A stretch of DNA of 43,070 nt from Pollutimonas bauzanensis (GCF_900129885.1 NZ_FQXE01000014.1:1-43070); one strand, 5' to 3'; shown: positions 17,516 to 25,857, numbered from the stretch's first letter. Program-made: numbers and translations. Notes: generated by a model from the letters alone, not told the origin.

Positions 17516-18349
17516 TTAACAGCCGAACTTGTTCAGGAGTCTTTTGGCATTGCCATAACGTACGGCTTCCAGTGCCTCGGGCGTGAAGGGAAGCGCGGAC
17601 AAATCTGCGTACGCCTTCGCAATTGGAACGACCGGGTAGCCGCTCGCGAAAATCAGCTTGTCTGGAATGATGCTGTTGGCAGCATGCGCGAACTGTTCGC
17701 ATCCAGGCAGATGCATATAGAAAGACGTATCGATGTAGACGTTCTCATGGCGAAATGCCAGAGCAATCGCCTCGTTGACCCAAGGCCAACCGGTGTGATC
17801 GACCACGATTGTCAATTCGGGGAAATCGCAAGCGACATCGTCAAGGGTGACCACACTTCCGTGAGCAAGCCTGGCGCCTGCAAATGGCAGAGGACCTGTC
17901 GTCACTACCACCGGCACCTCGAGCTCGGCGCATTTTGAATAGATCGGATAGAGACGTCGATCGTTCGGCGCCATCGAACCGCCAAAAGGATCCAGTGCAA
18001 TACCGCTCAGCTTCAACTCGTTGATGGCGCGCCCGACTTCGCGAACCGATGACATGCCACCCGACGGATTGATCCCGGCCAGTCCAACGATTCGGCCGGG
18101 ATACCGGTGCGCAGCCTCCGAGACGTACTCGTTGGTGACGTCATTGGAGCCGGTATTGGCCGACTGCCTGCCGGCAAATACAACCTTCTCAACCCCTTGA
18201 TCATCCAGCTCAATTATCCATTCAGCCAAAGTACGCGAGGCTGGCGCTGTAGTACCCAGCTTGCGCATGACCGATTGGGTAAGCGGCAGTTCAAGAGCTC
18301 GAAGGTATTCTGTCGTCGGCGGACGAGCGCGGAAATCAATCAGTTTCAT
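17516..18349 (-). CDS. Amidohydrolase-2 family protein (lactonase/decarboxylase-like), metal motif altered
   Basis: This 277 aa TIM-barrel protein belongs to the amidohydrolase-2 group that includes pyrone-dicarboxylate lactonase, sugar lactonases and ACMSD-type decarboxylases. Visible motifs are MKLIDFRARPP at the start, YPGRIVGLAGINPSGG, FPELTIVVDHTGWPW and KLIFASGYPVVPI near the end. The usual first metal motif D-x-H-x-H is replaced by DFRAR, so metal binding at that site is probably lost. The final FGSDYP-type motif reads FASGYP, lacking its Asp. ATG 18349 lies 7 nt after the enolase-family stop. A TTG at 18379 would overlap that gene. Substrate unknown. Confidence 0.72.
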   Translation of the reverse strand: MKLIDFRARPPTTEYLRALELPLTQSVMRKLGTTAPASRTLAEWIIELDDQGVEKVVFAGRQSANTGSNDVTNEYVSEAAHRYPGRIVGLAGINPSGGMSSVREVGRAINELKLSGIALDPFGGSMAPNDRRLYPIYSKCAELEVPVVVTTGPLPFAGARLAHGSVVTLDDVACDFPELTIVVDHTGWPWVNEAIALAFRHENVYIDTSFYMHLPGCEQFAHAANSIIPDKLIFASGYPVVPIAKAYADLSALPFTPEALEAVRYGNAKRLLNKFGC

Positions 18350-18356
18350 ATTTGGT

Positions 18357-19466
18357 TCAATCAGCCCTGTATTTTTCAATGACTGCCAGCGCGGGGTCTA
18401 GTCCCAGCCCCGATCCAGCGGGAATTTGCAACGTTCCATTGCGTGGCGTAAGCACGTTGCCGTAAAGATTTTCGGGCAAATCGACATAGAGACGCTCGAT
18501 AAGAGCGTCCGGAGCCAACGCCGCGCACACATGCAGCGTCGCAAGCAAGCCCGGGCCAAAGTAAGGCGAATGAGGAGCGAACTTCACCCCGGTTGCCTGG
18601 CAGATCGACGCAATTTCGCGCATTGCCGAAATCCCTCCACATTTGATGACGCTGGGCTGCAGATAGTCGCTCGCCCCGGCCTCCGCGATGCGCTTGAAAT
18701 CAACCACGCTGCCAGCGTTTTCACCCAACGCAATGGGAACATTGCTTGTCGATCGCAATTCGCGCTGAGCGTGCTGATCTTCAGGAGGCCAGATCGGCTC
18801 CTCCAACCAATGAATGCCGTAGTCCTGCATCGCCGCAGCCGCAGTTTGGGCTTCTGGCAACGTCCATGGGCAGTTCACGTCCACCATCAACGGAGATTGC
18901 GCCGGCATCGCGCGGCGAGCGGCTGCGATGCAAGGGAGAGCCGTTTCATGCACCTTGACGGCTGTGTAACCCGCCGCCACAGAGCGCTCGACGTTGGAAG
19001 CGAGAGGACCCACCTCCCCATATCGCAGCAAGCTCGCATAGGCTTTCAACTCTGAGGCCGGCGGAGCACCATGGACCTGACGTATCAATTCCGAGAGGGG
19101 CGCCTTGCGCGTCTTTGCCGCCAAGTCCCATAAGGCGATGTCGACGCCAGATATGCCGTAGTTCACAGGCCCGTTTCGGCCAAACAAGTGAAGCTTGCGC
19201 TGCAACACATCTGTAACTGCCGGCACATCAGTGACGTCCGTCCCAACGAGCAATGGCGCAATCATGCCGTCGACCACGTAGCGGGTCGCCTGGCAAATGT
19301 TGAAACCGAAGGCCTCCCCCCAACCTGCGATACCGTCGGTTGAAGTAACCTTTACGAGCAGCATGTCGATCGTGCCCCAATTCACTCCCCCGAAGCCGGT
19401 GGGGGGCCCGCCATGCGAGAACGGAAGCCGGACAATAAATGTCTCAAGAGCTGAAATGCGGTACAT
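18357..19466 (-). CDS. Enolase-superfamily mandelate racemase/muconate lactonizing enzyme-like protein
   Basis: This 369 aa protein has the two-domain enolase-superfamily fold: an N-terminal capping domain (VRLPFSHGGPPTGFGG), then a barrel. The K-x-K position is Lys171-Val-His173 (TAVKVHE). Metal ligands are Asp196 (MVDVNC), Glu222 (WLEEPI) and Glu249 (LGENAG). The barrel-7 base His299 is present (FAPHSPY), but its usual Asp partner is Ser272 (LQPSVIKCGG). It probably dehydrates or epimerises a carboxylate, and which one is not predictable. It is the first gene of the leftward operon, divergent from a FadR-type regulator. Confidence 0.82.
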   Translation of the reverse strand: MYRISALETFIVRLPFSHGGPPTGFGGVNWGTIDMLLVKVTSTDGIAGWGEAFGFNICQATRYVVDGMIAPLLVGTDVTDVPAVTDVLQRKLHLFGRNGPVNYGISGVDIALWDLAAKTRKAPLSELIRQVHGAPPASELKAYASLLRYGEVGPLASNVERSVAAGYTAVKVHETALPCIAAARRAMPAQSPLMVDVNCPWTLPEAQTAAAAMQDYGIHWLEEPIWPPEDQHAQRELRSTSNVPIALGENAGSVVDFKRIAEAGASDYLQPSVIKCGGISAMREIASICQATGVKFAPHSPYFGPGLLATLHVCAALAPDALIERLYVDLPENLYGNVLTPRNGTLQIPAGSGLGLDPALAVIEKYRAD

Positions 19467-19586
19467 GAGTAAGAACCTTAAGGTAAACTTATCAGATAGA
19501 CATGCAGTAAAGCTGCCTTACAGGTTCATTATAGGTCAATTGCCCATGAGTTTGGTTGAAGGTTTACCCTTAGAAGGAAGGATGAA
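19467..19586. promoter_or_regulatory. Divergent promoter region between the enolase operon and the GntR gene
   Basis: The 120 bp between the divergent starts is AT-rich. On the minus strand a consensus TATAAT (19533-19528) can serve the enolase operon. No good -35 is visible, which suggests regulation. Two related words in opposite orientation, AAGGTAAAC (19480-19488) and GTTTACCCTT (19562-19571), flank it and are candidate operator half-sites. A GGAAGG ribosome site (19575-19580) precedes the regulator start. Confidence 0.45.
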
Positions 19587-20327
19587 ATGGATAATGAATG
19601 GCTAAAGGGCGTTGCAGCCGGCGCGGCAGTCAGCCGAACGCGGATCGTTGACCAAGTCAGGGACAGCCTGCTGGCGGCAATCCGTCAAGGCGCGCTCAAG
19701 GTAAACGACCGCCTGCCTTCGGAAAATGAAATGGCGACAACGTTCGGTGTAAGCAGGCCAGTCATTCGGGAGGCAATCACCAGCCTGCAGGTACTTGGGC
19801 TGATCGCTTCGCGTCCGGGTAGCGGTAACTTCGTTGCGTCGAGCGAAGTGAACGCGGATTTGATTCTTGGCGGATTTCGTACCTCGGACCTCAGTCAAGT
19901 ACGCAAATATCTTGAGCTGCCCTCCGCGGAGCAATCCGCCATCCGTGCTACGGACCAGCAAATGCAGAGTCTGTCGAAATTGCTATCGACCATGGAGTCA
20001 GAGAGCGATCCAGAAAAGCGCAATCTGCTCGATGCCGAATTCCACGTGCAGATTGCAATCAGCAGCGGAAACGCTTTGCTCGCAAAGCTAATCGCAGGGC
20101 TTCGGCGATTATTGGAAGAAGAGTCCAAGACCGCCACAGCGATATCTGCGGGCCGCCGCTTACCTGTTCATTTTGAACACCACGCCATCCTTGAAGCAAT
20201 CCAATCCCGCGATCCGGCTGCGGCGCGCAAGGCCATGCTGGACCATCTGGATGCGGTCGAAAAAACGATCAACGACTCGCCGCAGGCTGACGGAGCATCC
20301 GGTTCAGCCCGATTGCGTCGTACCTAA
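19587..20327 (+). CDS. FadR-subfamily GntR transcriptional regulator
   Basis: This 246 aa regulator has an N-terminal winged helix (RTRIVDQVRDSLLAAIRQGALK, then LPSENEMATTFGVSRPVIREAI and GLIASRPGSGNFV) and a C-terminal all-helical FCD ligand domain. In the latter, Asp, His and His ligand positions for a metal/acid effector are visible (DAEFHVQIAISSGN, HHAILEAIQSRDPAAARKAM). It lies divergent to the enolase-family operon and most likely controls it, with the operon's carboxylate substrate or an intermediate as effector. The start has GGAAGG 6 nt ahead. Confidence 0.88.
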   Translation: MDNEWLKGVAAGAAVSRTRIVDQVRDSLLAAIRQGALKVNDRLPSENEMATTFGVSRPVIREAITSLQVLGLIASRPGSGNFVASSEVNADLILGGFRTSDLSQVRKYLELPSAEQSAIRATDQQMQSLSKLLSTMESESDPEKRNLLDAEFHVQIAISSGNALLAKLIAGLRRLLEEESKTATAISAGRRLPVHFEHHAILEAIQSRDPAAARKAMLDHLDAVEKTINDSPQADGASGSARLRRT

Positions 20328-20512
20328 GCTGGAGCATCGAAGGGTCAATTGCGCGGCCGCGCGTACGTGGCAGGCGCATTCATCACAATGGAATGGAGCC
20401 TTCCCCCCAATGGACGCGTTCCATGTGCCAGCGGGCGCGGTGGCTCACCCGCGGCTTCAAGAGCGGCGACACCGCGCAATGCGATACCTTCAACGCGGCG
20501 TCGCTCTAGCCC

Positions 20513-20890
20513 TTACTGGCTGCGCATGCCCGAGCCCGGGTTGACGCCGGGCTGGGTGTAGACCGGCGCGCCCCCTTCCTGCGGCATATTGGTGGAAGGG
20601 GCGGCCGGCGCATAGCCGCCGGAGGACGACGGCATGTTGCTGGAAGGCGCGCGCGGTTCGGACATGGAACCGTTGGCGCCCGTACCGCCCGGCGCGGTCG
20701 TCGACGAACTCGAGGCGCCCGTCGCGGAATCCGCCGGGATTTGCGTCTCGGTCACCTTGAGCGTGGGCTGGACGTCGATTTTCTGCGCCTCGATCCAGGC
20801 TTCGTGGGCCGACTGGTCACGGGCTTGCGCCGCGGCAAAAGGAGCAGCCACAAGGGCTGCAATCAAAAGCGTTTTGCTTAGTGTTTTCAT
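20513..20890 (-). CDS. Secreted Pro/Ser/Gly-rich hypothetical protein
   Basis: A 125 aa protein with a clear Sec signal peptide (MKTLSKTLLIAALVAAPFAAAQA, cleavage likely after AQA). The mature start is RDQSAHEAWIEAQKID, then a low-complexity tail rich in Ser, Pro, Gly, Thr and Asn (SSSTTAPGG, APSSNMPSSSGG) ending GVNPGSGMRSQ. It is probably periplasmic or surface-exposed and unstructured in its second half. No family is recognised. ATG 20890 is preferred over a TTG three codons upstream. AAGG lies 11 nt before the ATG. The 185 bp between it and the convergent GntR gene holds nothing I can name. Confidence 0.7.
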   Translation of the reverse strand: MKTLSKTLLIAALVAAPFAAAQARDQSAHEAWIEAQKIDVQPTLKVTETQIPADSATGASSSSTTAPGGTGANGSMSEPRAPSSNMPSSSGGYAPAAPSTNMPQEGGAPVYTQPGVNPGSGMRSQ

Positions 20891-21053
20891 GGCAGTCAAA
20901 ACCTTTTTGAAGATTGCTGAAGCCTTATCGTAGAGGAATGCCGCCAGGCCGCAACCGCCAAACGTTTCAAACCGTCACGGCGCGGGGCTTCGGTTACCTG
21001 CGGTTTCTCTTTTTAAAGACGGCGCCGGCGCGCAAAACTTATTTCCCACTTCA

Positions 21054-21108
21054 TGCTAGAATTCTTCTTCTCTTCCAGAGCAAACCTTCAAGCAGACGGT
21101 GTTATACT
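21054..21108 (+). promoter_or_regulatory. Two extended -10 promoters before tRNA-His
   Basis: Two extended -10 elements lie upstream of the tRNA: TGC-TAGAAT (21054-21062) and TGT-TATACT (21100-21108). Neither has a good -35, as expected for extended -10 promoters. Transcription from the second would begin about 20 nt before the mature tRNA 5' end. Confidence 0.5.
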
Positions 21109-21135
21109 TTTTGGCTGATGTTTTTCTCTTACGGT

Positions 21136-21212
21136 GGTGGCCGTAGCTCAGTTGGTAGAGTCCCGGATTGTGATTCCGGTTGTCGTGGGTTCGAGCCCCA
21201 TCGGTCACCCCA
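21136..21212 (+). tRNA. tRNA-His (anticodon GTG)
   Basis: A complete cloverleaf with encoded CCA. It carries the extra 5' G (G-1, 21136) diagnostic of tRNA-His. The acceptor arm GTGGCCG pairs with CGGTCAC (21202-21208) with one G-U. The D arm TAGCTCAGTTGGTAGA, anticodon stem CCGGA/TCCGG around TTGTGAT with anticodon GTG at 21170-21172, and T arm GTGGGTTCGAGCCCCAT are all present. Discriminator C at 21209 and CCA at 21210-21212. Confidence 0.98.
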
Positions 21213-21298
21213 AAATCTTCTTTCTGACCAGCGCATTACGTGGAGCCGCTTTATCCACGACATGGAAATTGGAACGAAAATGAAAAGCTTGGAATCGA

Positions 21299-21322
21299 GC
21301 CCGCCTTCCGGTGGGCTTTTTT
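21299..21322 (+). terminator. Rho-independent terminator downstream of tRNA-His
   Basis: Stem GCCCGCC (21299-21305) pairs with GGTGGGC (21310-21316) around a TTCC loop, followed by six T residues (21317-21322). It lies 86 nt after the tRNA end and is the natural end of that transcript. Confidence 0.85.
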
Positions 21323-21368
21323 GCATGTGCGCGGCCATGGCGGAACAGGCAAGCGCCGGTTCCGCCCC

Positions 21369-21587
21369 ATGACTGGCGGCTCCGATAGCCCCGACTGGTC
21401 CGGCGCCCCCGAAGGCTGGAATTGGGCCGCGCAGGATGAAGACGGCCGCTGGTTCTGGTATGGCGTCAAACCGGTGCCGGGTATCGGCGGCGGAGTATGG
21501 CGCGCGCCTTCGCGCGCCCAGGCATATGCCGGCCAGGGCGCGCCCAATCCCGAGTGGTATGAAAGCCTGCGCGAGCGGCCCGGGTAA
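21369..21587 (+). CDS. Small Trp-rich conserved-type hypothetical protein
   Basis: A 72 aa soluble acidic protein with an unusual density of aromatic residues: DWSGAPEGWNWAAQDEDG, then RWFWYGVKPVPG, then GVWRAPSRAQAY and NPEWYESLRERPG. The W-x-x-A-x-D-x-DG-x-W-x-WY pattern reminds me of small proteins found in Alcaligenaceae and of some prophage-encoded proteins, but I cannot name a family. The frame is open upstream to 21240 through the terminator. The internal ATG at 21369 lies after the terminator and is the sensible start, although no strong ribosome site is seen. Confidence 0.5.
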   Translation: MTGGSDSPDWSGAPEGWNWAAQDEDGRWFWYGVKPVPGIGGGVWRAPSRAQAYAGQGAPNPEWYESLRERPG

Positions 21588-21727
21588 GCTTGCGCCGCCC
21601 TCGCGGCGCTGACGCCGCGGACGCATAAACGATCTTCTATATACTGGCAGCTGGTATGGCCCTTCGCGGGCCATGGCGGGCACGCCGGCCCGGCACTGCC
21701 CAGGCGGCCGCAAAGAATGATTCTGTT

Positions 21728-23197
21728 ATGGCGTTGAATATGACTTCCTTGCATTCCCTTTTCCTGGAGTATTGGCCGCATCTGGCGTTTGTATTGAGCC
21801 TGGCCGTGGGCGGCACGGCCGCGGTGCACGCGGCCATGACCAAGAACGATGTGCGGGCGGCCATAGGATGGGTGGGCGTCATCCTGATGTCGCCGCTGCT
21901 GGGGCCCTGCGTATATCTGATTGCCGGCATCAACCGCATACGCCACGATCATATTTCCGAGCAGCGCAACAAGAGCCTGAAAGACTACTCCGGCAATCCC
22001 GATCCGCCGCTGGCGGACGTCAGCGAGGTCGCCGGGCCGCAATTCGGCTCGCTGAAAGTCCTGGGAGACCGCATCAGCCGCTTTCCGCTGCGCGACGGCA
22101 ACCACATCCAGACCCTCGCCGGCGGCGACGAAACCTATCCGGCAATGATAGCCGCCATCGACGGCGCCAAAAAATCCATCGCGCTCCAGACCTATATTTT
22201 CGATAACGACAGCGAAGGGCGCAAAGTCGTCGATGCGCTGTCCAGCGCCCGGGATCGCGGCGTCGAGATCCGGGTGCTGATCGATGCCATAGGCTCGAAA
22301 TATTCGCATCCGTCCATCATCCGCCTGTTGCGCAAGAGGCGCATACCCTGCGCGCTGTTCATGACCAATCCGCTCGGATTCTTGCGCATGCCCTACGCCA
22401 ATCTGCGCAGCCACCGCAAGATTCTCGTGGTCGACGGCCGCGTCGGCTTCACCGGCGGCATGAATATACGCGCCGGTTTTGTCACGGCGGTTGCCGGCGC
22501 CAACACCTCCAGCGACACGCACTTTCGCGTCGAAGGACCCGTGGTGCTGCAGCTGATGTCGGTGTTCGCCCACGATTGGGAATTCACCACCAAAGAAGCG
22601 CTGCCCTATGAAACATGGTGCAGCGACGAGTGGCAAGCGGCGTCGCCGCGCGTGCCGGCGCGCTGCATACGCTCGGGACCCGACCGCTATATGGTGGGCA
22701 CGCACAATATGCTGCTGGGGGCTTTCGCGGTGGCGCAGCGCCACATACGCATACAGTCGCCCTATTTCCTGCCGGACCAGATCCTGCTGGGCGCCATCAA
22801 CACGGCCGCCCGCCGCGGCATAGTGGTGGACATCGTGATCCCGGGGCGCAACAACCTGCGCCTGGTGAACTATGCCATGACGGCCCAGCTCGACCAGGTG
22901 ATACGCAACGGCTGCCGGGTATGGCGCGCCGACGGCAATTTCAACCACTCCAAACTGATCACCATCGATGGGGCCTGGTCCTACGTGGGTTCATCCAACC
23001 TGGACCCGCGCAGCCTGCGATTGAATTTCGAACTGGACATGGAAATATACAGCCGCGCCACGGCCCGCGAAATCGAAGCCCTGATAGACCGGGAAATCGC
23101 CCATGCCGAGGCGGTAACGCTCGAAGGCCTGGCCATGATCCCGTTCCGCAAGCGCTTGCGCAACAGGATCATCTGGCTTGCCAGCCCCTATCTGTAA
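21728..23197 (+). CDS. cls: Cardiolipin synthase (phospholipase D superfamily)
   Basis: This enzyme makes cardiolipin from two phosphatidylglycerol molecules in the inner membrane. From ATG 21728 it is 489 aa. Two N-terminal membrane segments (LHSLFLEYWPHLAFVLSLAV and AAIGWVGVILMSPLLGPCVY) precede two HKD catalytic motifs, HRKILVVDG (His229) and NHSKLITIDG (His407), each followed by a GG/GSSN turn. SPYFLPD precedes the second half, as in bacterial Cls. A frame opening at 21656 would add 24 residues, but that ATG lies inside a perfect stem-loop (21656-21674), so I reject it. ATG 21740 is also possible. Confidence 0.92.
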   Translation: MALNMTSLHSLFLEYWPHLAFVLSLAVGGTAAVHAAMTKNDVRAAIGWVGVILMSPLLGPCVYLIAGINRIRHDHISEQRNKSLKDYSGNPDPPLADVSEVAGPQFGSLKVLGDRISRFPLRDGNHIQTLAGGDETYPAMIAAIDGAKKSIALQTYIFDNDSEGRKVVDALSSARDRGVEIRVLIDAIGSKYSHPSIIRLLRKRRIPCALFMTNPLGFLRMPYANLRSHRKILVVDGRVGFTGGMNIRAGFVTAVAGANTSSDTHFRVEGPVVLQLMSVFAHDWEFTTKEALPYETWCSDEWQAASPRVPARCIRSGPDRYMVGTHNMLLGAFAVAQRHIRIQSPYFLPDQILLGAINTAARRGIVVDIVIPGRNNLRLVNYAMTAQLDQVIRNGCRVWRADGNFNHSKLITIDGAWSYVGSSNLDPRSLRLNFELDMEIYSRATAREIEALIDREIAHAEAVTLEGLAMIPFRKRLRNRIIWLASPYL

Positions 23198-23210
23198 AAC
23201 GGCCGGCGCC

Positions 23211-23236
23211 CGCCAGGCGGCGCGCCGCCCGGCGTT
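23211..23236. terminator. GC-rich hairpin between convergent cls and Bug genes
   Basis: In the 38 bp between the convergent stops, CGCC-A-GGCGGC pairs with GCCGCC-C-GGCG, with one mismatch, and is followed by TTT on the plus strand. The core is a 14-bp palindrome (23216-23229). It can act for both strands, although the T run is short. Confidence 0.45.
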
Positions 23237-24207
23237 TACTGCTGCTCTACGCCCGCTTCCTTGACCACGCCGCCCCAGCGCGTGATTTCGCTGTCCACGA
23301 ACTTGCCGAAATCCGCGCCCGTCAGATTGGGCGTGGCGCTGCCGTTGCTGATCCAGAGCTCTTTGATCTTGGGCGCATTCAAGGCCTTGGTCAATTCGGC
23401 CGCCATGCTGTCGACGATGGCCGGGGGGGTGCCGGCCGGCGCCCACATGGCATACCATGTGGATACTTCGTAGTCGGGAACACCCGCCTCGGCCACGGTT
23501 GGAACGTCGGGCAGGGACGGCGAGCGCTTGGCGGCCGCCACCGCCAGCGGCCGGATGCTGCCGGCGCGTATATGCGAGGCCGAAGAGCCCAGGCCGTCGA
23601 AGGCGACATCGACCTGGCCCGTGATCAGCCCCGTCAGCATGGGGCCGGCGCCCTGATAGGGCACATGGGTAAGCGCTATCCCCGTCTTCAAGGCAAACAG
23701 TTCGCCGGCCAGATGATGGGTGCTGCCTATGCCGGCGGAACCGAAGTTGATCTGTCCCGGGTGGGCGCGGGCGTGCTCGAGGAATTCCTTTATATCCTTG
23801 ACGGGCAGTTTGGTGGCATTGACCACGATGACTTGCGGCGGCTGCGCCAGCATCGCCACGGGAACGAAGTCTTTCTGGATGTCGTAGCTCAGCTTCTTGT
23901 AGATCGATGGCGCAACGACATGGTGCGCGCCTCCCATGAAAAAGGTATAGCCATCGGGCGCGGCGCGCGCGGCCACGCCGGCGCCCAGCGTGCCGCCGGC
24001 GCCGCCCTTGTTGTCGATGACCACGCTTTTGCCCAATTGCTCGCCCAATTGGTGAGCCAGCGGCCGGGCGAAGGTATCCGTTCCGCCGCCGGCCGGGAAG
24101 GGAACCACTATCGTGATGGGGCGTTCAGGCCATGCCGCATGGGCGGCCGTGCTCAAAGCCATGGCCGACAGCGCGGCCGCGGCCGAGTACAAAATACGTT
24201 TATTCAT
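23236..24207 (-). CDS. Bug/TctC-family periplasmic receptor, probable malonate or dicarboxylate binder
   Basis: A 323 aa secreted Bug-family receptor. The signal peptide MNKRILYSAAAALSAMALSTAAHA is followed by WPERPITIVVPFPAGGGTD, VIDNKGGAGGTLGAG, DGYTFFMGG, FGSAGIGSTHHLAGELF, VPYQGAGPMLTGLITGQVD and LPDVPTVAEAG, all family landmarks. It has a good GAGGAG ribosome site. It is the last gene of the malonate operon, 122 bp after matB, so malonate or a related acid is the likely ligand. There are no TctAB membrane subunits nearby, and the permease must be encoded elsewhere or not exist for this receptor. Confidence 0.86.
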   Translation of the reverse strand: MNKRILYSAAAALSAMALSTAAHAAWPERPITIVVPFPAGGGTDTFARPLAHQLGEQLGKSVVIDNKGGAGGTLGAGVAARAAPDGYTFFMGGAHHVVAPSIYKKLSYDIQKDFVPVAMLAQPPQVIVVNATKLPVKDIKEFLEHARAHPGQINFGSAGIGSTHHLAGELFALKTGIALTHVPYQGAGPMLTGLITGQVDVAFDGLGSSASHIRAGSIRPLAVAAAKRSPSLPDVPTVAEAGVPDYEVSTWYAMWAPAGTPPAIVDSMAAELTKALNAPKIKELWISNGSATPNLTGADFGKFVDSEITRWGGVVKEAGVEQQ

Positions 24208-24265
24208 GAGGTCTCCTCTCTTGATTTCTTATCTGTAAGTTCGTATGGATTTCTTCATAAAACAT

Positions 24266-24286
24266 CCCCGCATGCGATGCGCGGGG
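24266..24286 (-). terminator. Weak hairpin between matB and the Bug gene
   Basis: On the minus strand CCCCGC (24286-24281) pairs with GCGGGG (24271-24266) around a 9-nt loop, followed by ATGTTTT. It may partly terminate the matB transcript and lower expression of the receptor gene, or mark the 5' boundary of a separate receptor transcript. Confidence 0.35.
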
Positions 24287-24329
24287 CACAAGCACCGGCA
24301 CTGCCAACTTCCCGAAGCGAACCCCGGAT

Positions 24330-25856
24330 TCACGAATACTGCGTACGCAGCATGTTCTTCTGCACCTTGCCCATCGTGTTGCGCGGCAAGCTATCTACAA
24401 AATATATACGTTTCGGCACCTTGAAATTGGCCAGCCTGGATTTCAAGTCCGCCATCATGGCGTCCGCATCGAGCGCCGCGCCCTCCTTGGGCACGATGAC
24501 CGCCACCACCGCCTCGCCGAAATCGGGATGCGCCACGCCGATGACCGCCGACTCGGCGACCCCCGGCATGTCGTCGATCAGCAATTCGATTTCCTTGGGG
24601 TAGACATTGAAGCCGCCGGATATGATCAGATCCTTGCTGCGCCCCACAATGGACAGATAGTTGGCGGGCGCGGCATCGCCGCCCCAGCGCCCGACGTCGC
24701 CGGTGCGGAACCAGCCGTCGGCGGTGAATTCTTCACGGGTTTTTTCAGGCATGCGCCAATAGCCCGAGAAAACATTGGGCCCGCGCACCTGCACGTTGCC
24801 GATTTCACCCGCCCCCAATTCGGCTCCCGCGTCGTCGACCACCCTGACCATGACCCCCGGCAGGGGCTGTCCCACCGTGCCGCCGATGCGCTCGCCCAGC
24901 GCGGCGTCGTAGGGGTTGGACGTAAGCATGACGGTCTCGCTCATGCCGTAGCGCTCGAGTATGGGCTGGCCGATGCGCGCCTCGAACTCGTCGAAGGTCT
25001 CCTTCAGCAGCGGCGCGGAGCCGGAAATGAACAGGCGCATATTGCGGCACAGTTCGCGGGTGAAGCGCGCATCATTGAGCAAGCGCACATAATAGGTGGG
25101 CACGCCCATCATGACCGTGCTTTGCGGCAGGTAGCGCAGCGCTTGTTCGATATCCAGCCTTGGCAGCCAGATCATGCGGGCCCCCGCCAGCAGGGCGCCG
25201 TGCGCGGCCACGAACAGGCCGTGCACATGGAAGATGGGCAGCATGTGCAGGAGCACGTCATCGGCGCGCCAGCCCCAGTATTCGTTCAAGACCTGGGCAT
25301 TGGACGACAGATTGCGATGCGACAGCATGGCGCCCTTGCTGCGCCCCGTGGTGCCCGAGGTATAAAGTATGGCCGCCAGGTCATCGGGCAGGCTCCGCAC
25401 TGTCGCGAACTCGCCGGACTGGCTTGCCGCGGCCACCGCCAGGCTGCCGTCGCCCTCCTCGTCCAGCGTATATACATGCGCCGTGCCGGTCTTTTCGGCC
25501 AGCCTGGCTATCCATTCCTGATTCCCGCTATCGCATACCACCACCGCGGGCTCGGCATCGCGCAGGAAATATTCCACTTCCGGCTCGCGGTAAGCGGTAT
25601 TGAGCGGCAGATACACCAGCCCGGCGCGCACGCTGGCCAGATACAGCATCAAGGCCTCGGGGGACTTCTCGACCTGGACGGCGATGCGCGACCCGGCGGG
25701 CAGCTCGAGCGCCCGCAAAAGGTTGGCGTATCGGGCGCTATGCTCTTCCACATCGTTCCAGCTATAGGACCGCGCGGGTGTCTCGATGGCGATGGCGCTG
25801 CGGTCTGCCGGAAAGCCCGTCGCCAGCAAAGCATATAAATTGGCGTTGCCGTCCAA
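24330..25856 (-). CDS. matB: Malonyl-CoA synthetase MatB (AMP-forming)
   Basis: MatB activates malonate with ATP and CoA to malonyl-CoA. The 508 aa acyl-adenylate enzyme matches Rhizobium MatB closely by eye: AVQVEKSPEALMLYLASVRA, AILYTSGTTGRSKGAMLSH (P-loop), LPIFHVHGLFVA, GVPTYYVRLL, FISGSAPLL, ILERYGMSET, and the C-terminal GRSKDLIISGGFNVYPKEIE and LPRNTMGKVQKN with the catalytic Lys. The start is a TTG at 25856, 1 nt after the upstream stop. GGAG placed 7 nt ahead makes it convincing. With malonyl-CoA decarboxylase in the same operon, malonate becomes acetyl-CoA and CO2. Confidence 0.93.
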   Translation of the reverse strand: MDGNANLYALLATGFPADRSAIAIETPARSYSWNDVEEHSARYANLLRALELPAGSRIAVQVEKSPEALMLYLASVRAGLVYLPLNTAYREPEVEYFLRDAEPAVVVCDSGNQEWIARLAEKTGTAHVYTLDEEGDGSLAVAAASQSGEFATVRSLPDDLAAILYTSGTTGRSKGAMLSHRNLSSNAQVLNEYWGWRADDVLLHMLPIFHVHGLFVAAHGALLAGARMIWLPRLDIEQALRYLPQSTVMMGVPTYYVRLLNDARFTRELCRNMRLFISGSAPLLKETFDEFEARIGQPILERYGMSETVMLTSNPYDAALGERIGGTVGQPLPGVMVRVVDDAGAELGAGEIGNVQVRGPNVFSGYWRMPEKTREEFTADGWFRTGDVGRWGGDAAPANYLSIVGRSKDLIISGGFNVYPKEIELLIDDMPGVAESAVIGVAHPDFGEAVVAVIVPKEGAALDADAMMADLKSRLANFKVPKRIYFVDSLPRNTMGKVQKNMLRTQYS

Positions 25857-25857
25857 A

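Noticed and set aside
20328-20512. Possible short coding remnant between the FadR regulator and the secreted protein
   Set aside because: Several short frames exist on both strands, but none matches a family I can name with confidence.
21136-21212. tRNA-His as an integrative-element attachment site
   Set aside because: No integrase gene and no repeat of the tRNA 3' end was seen downstream within the window.
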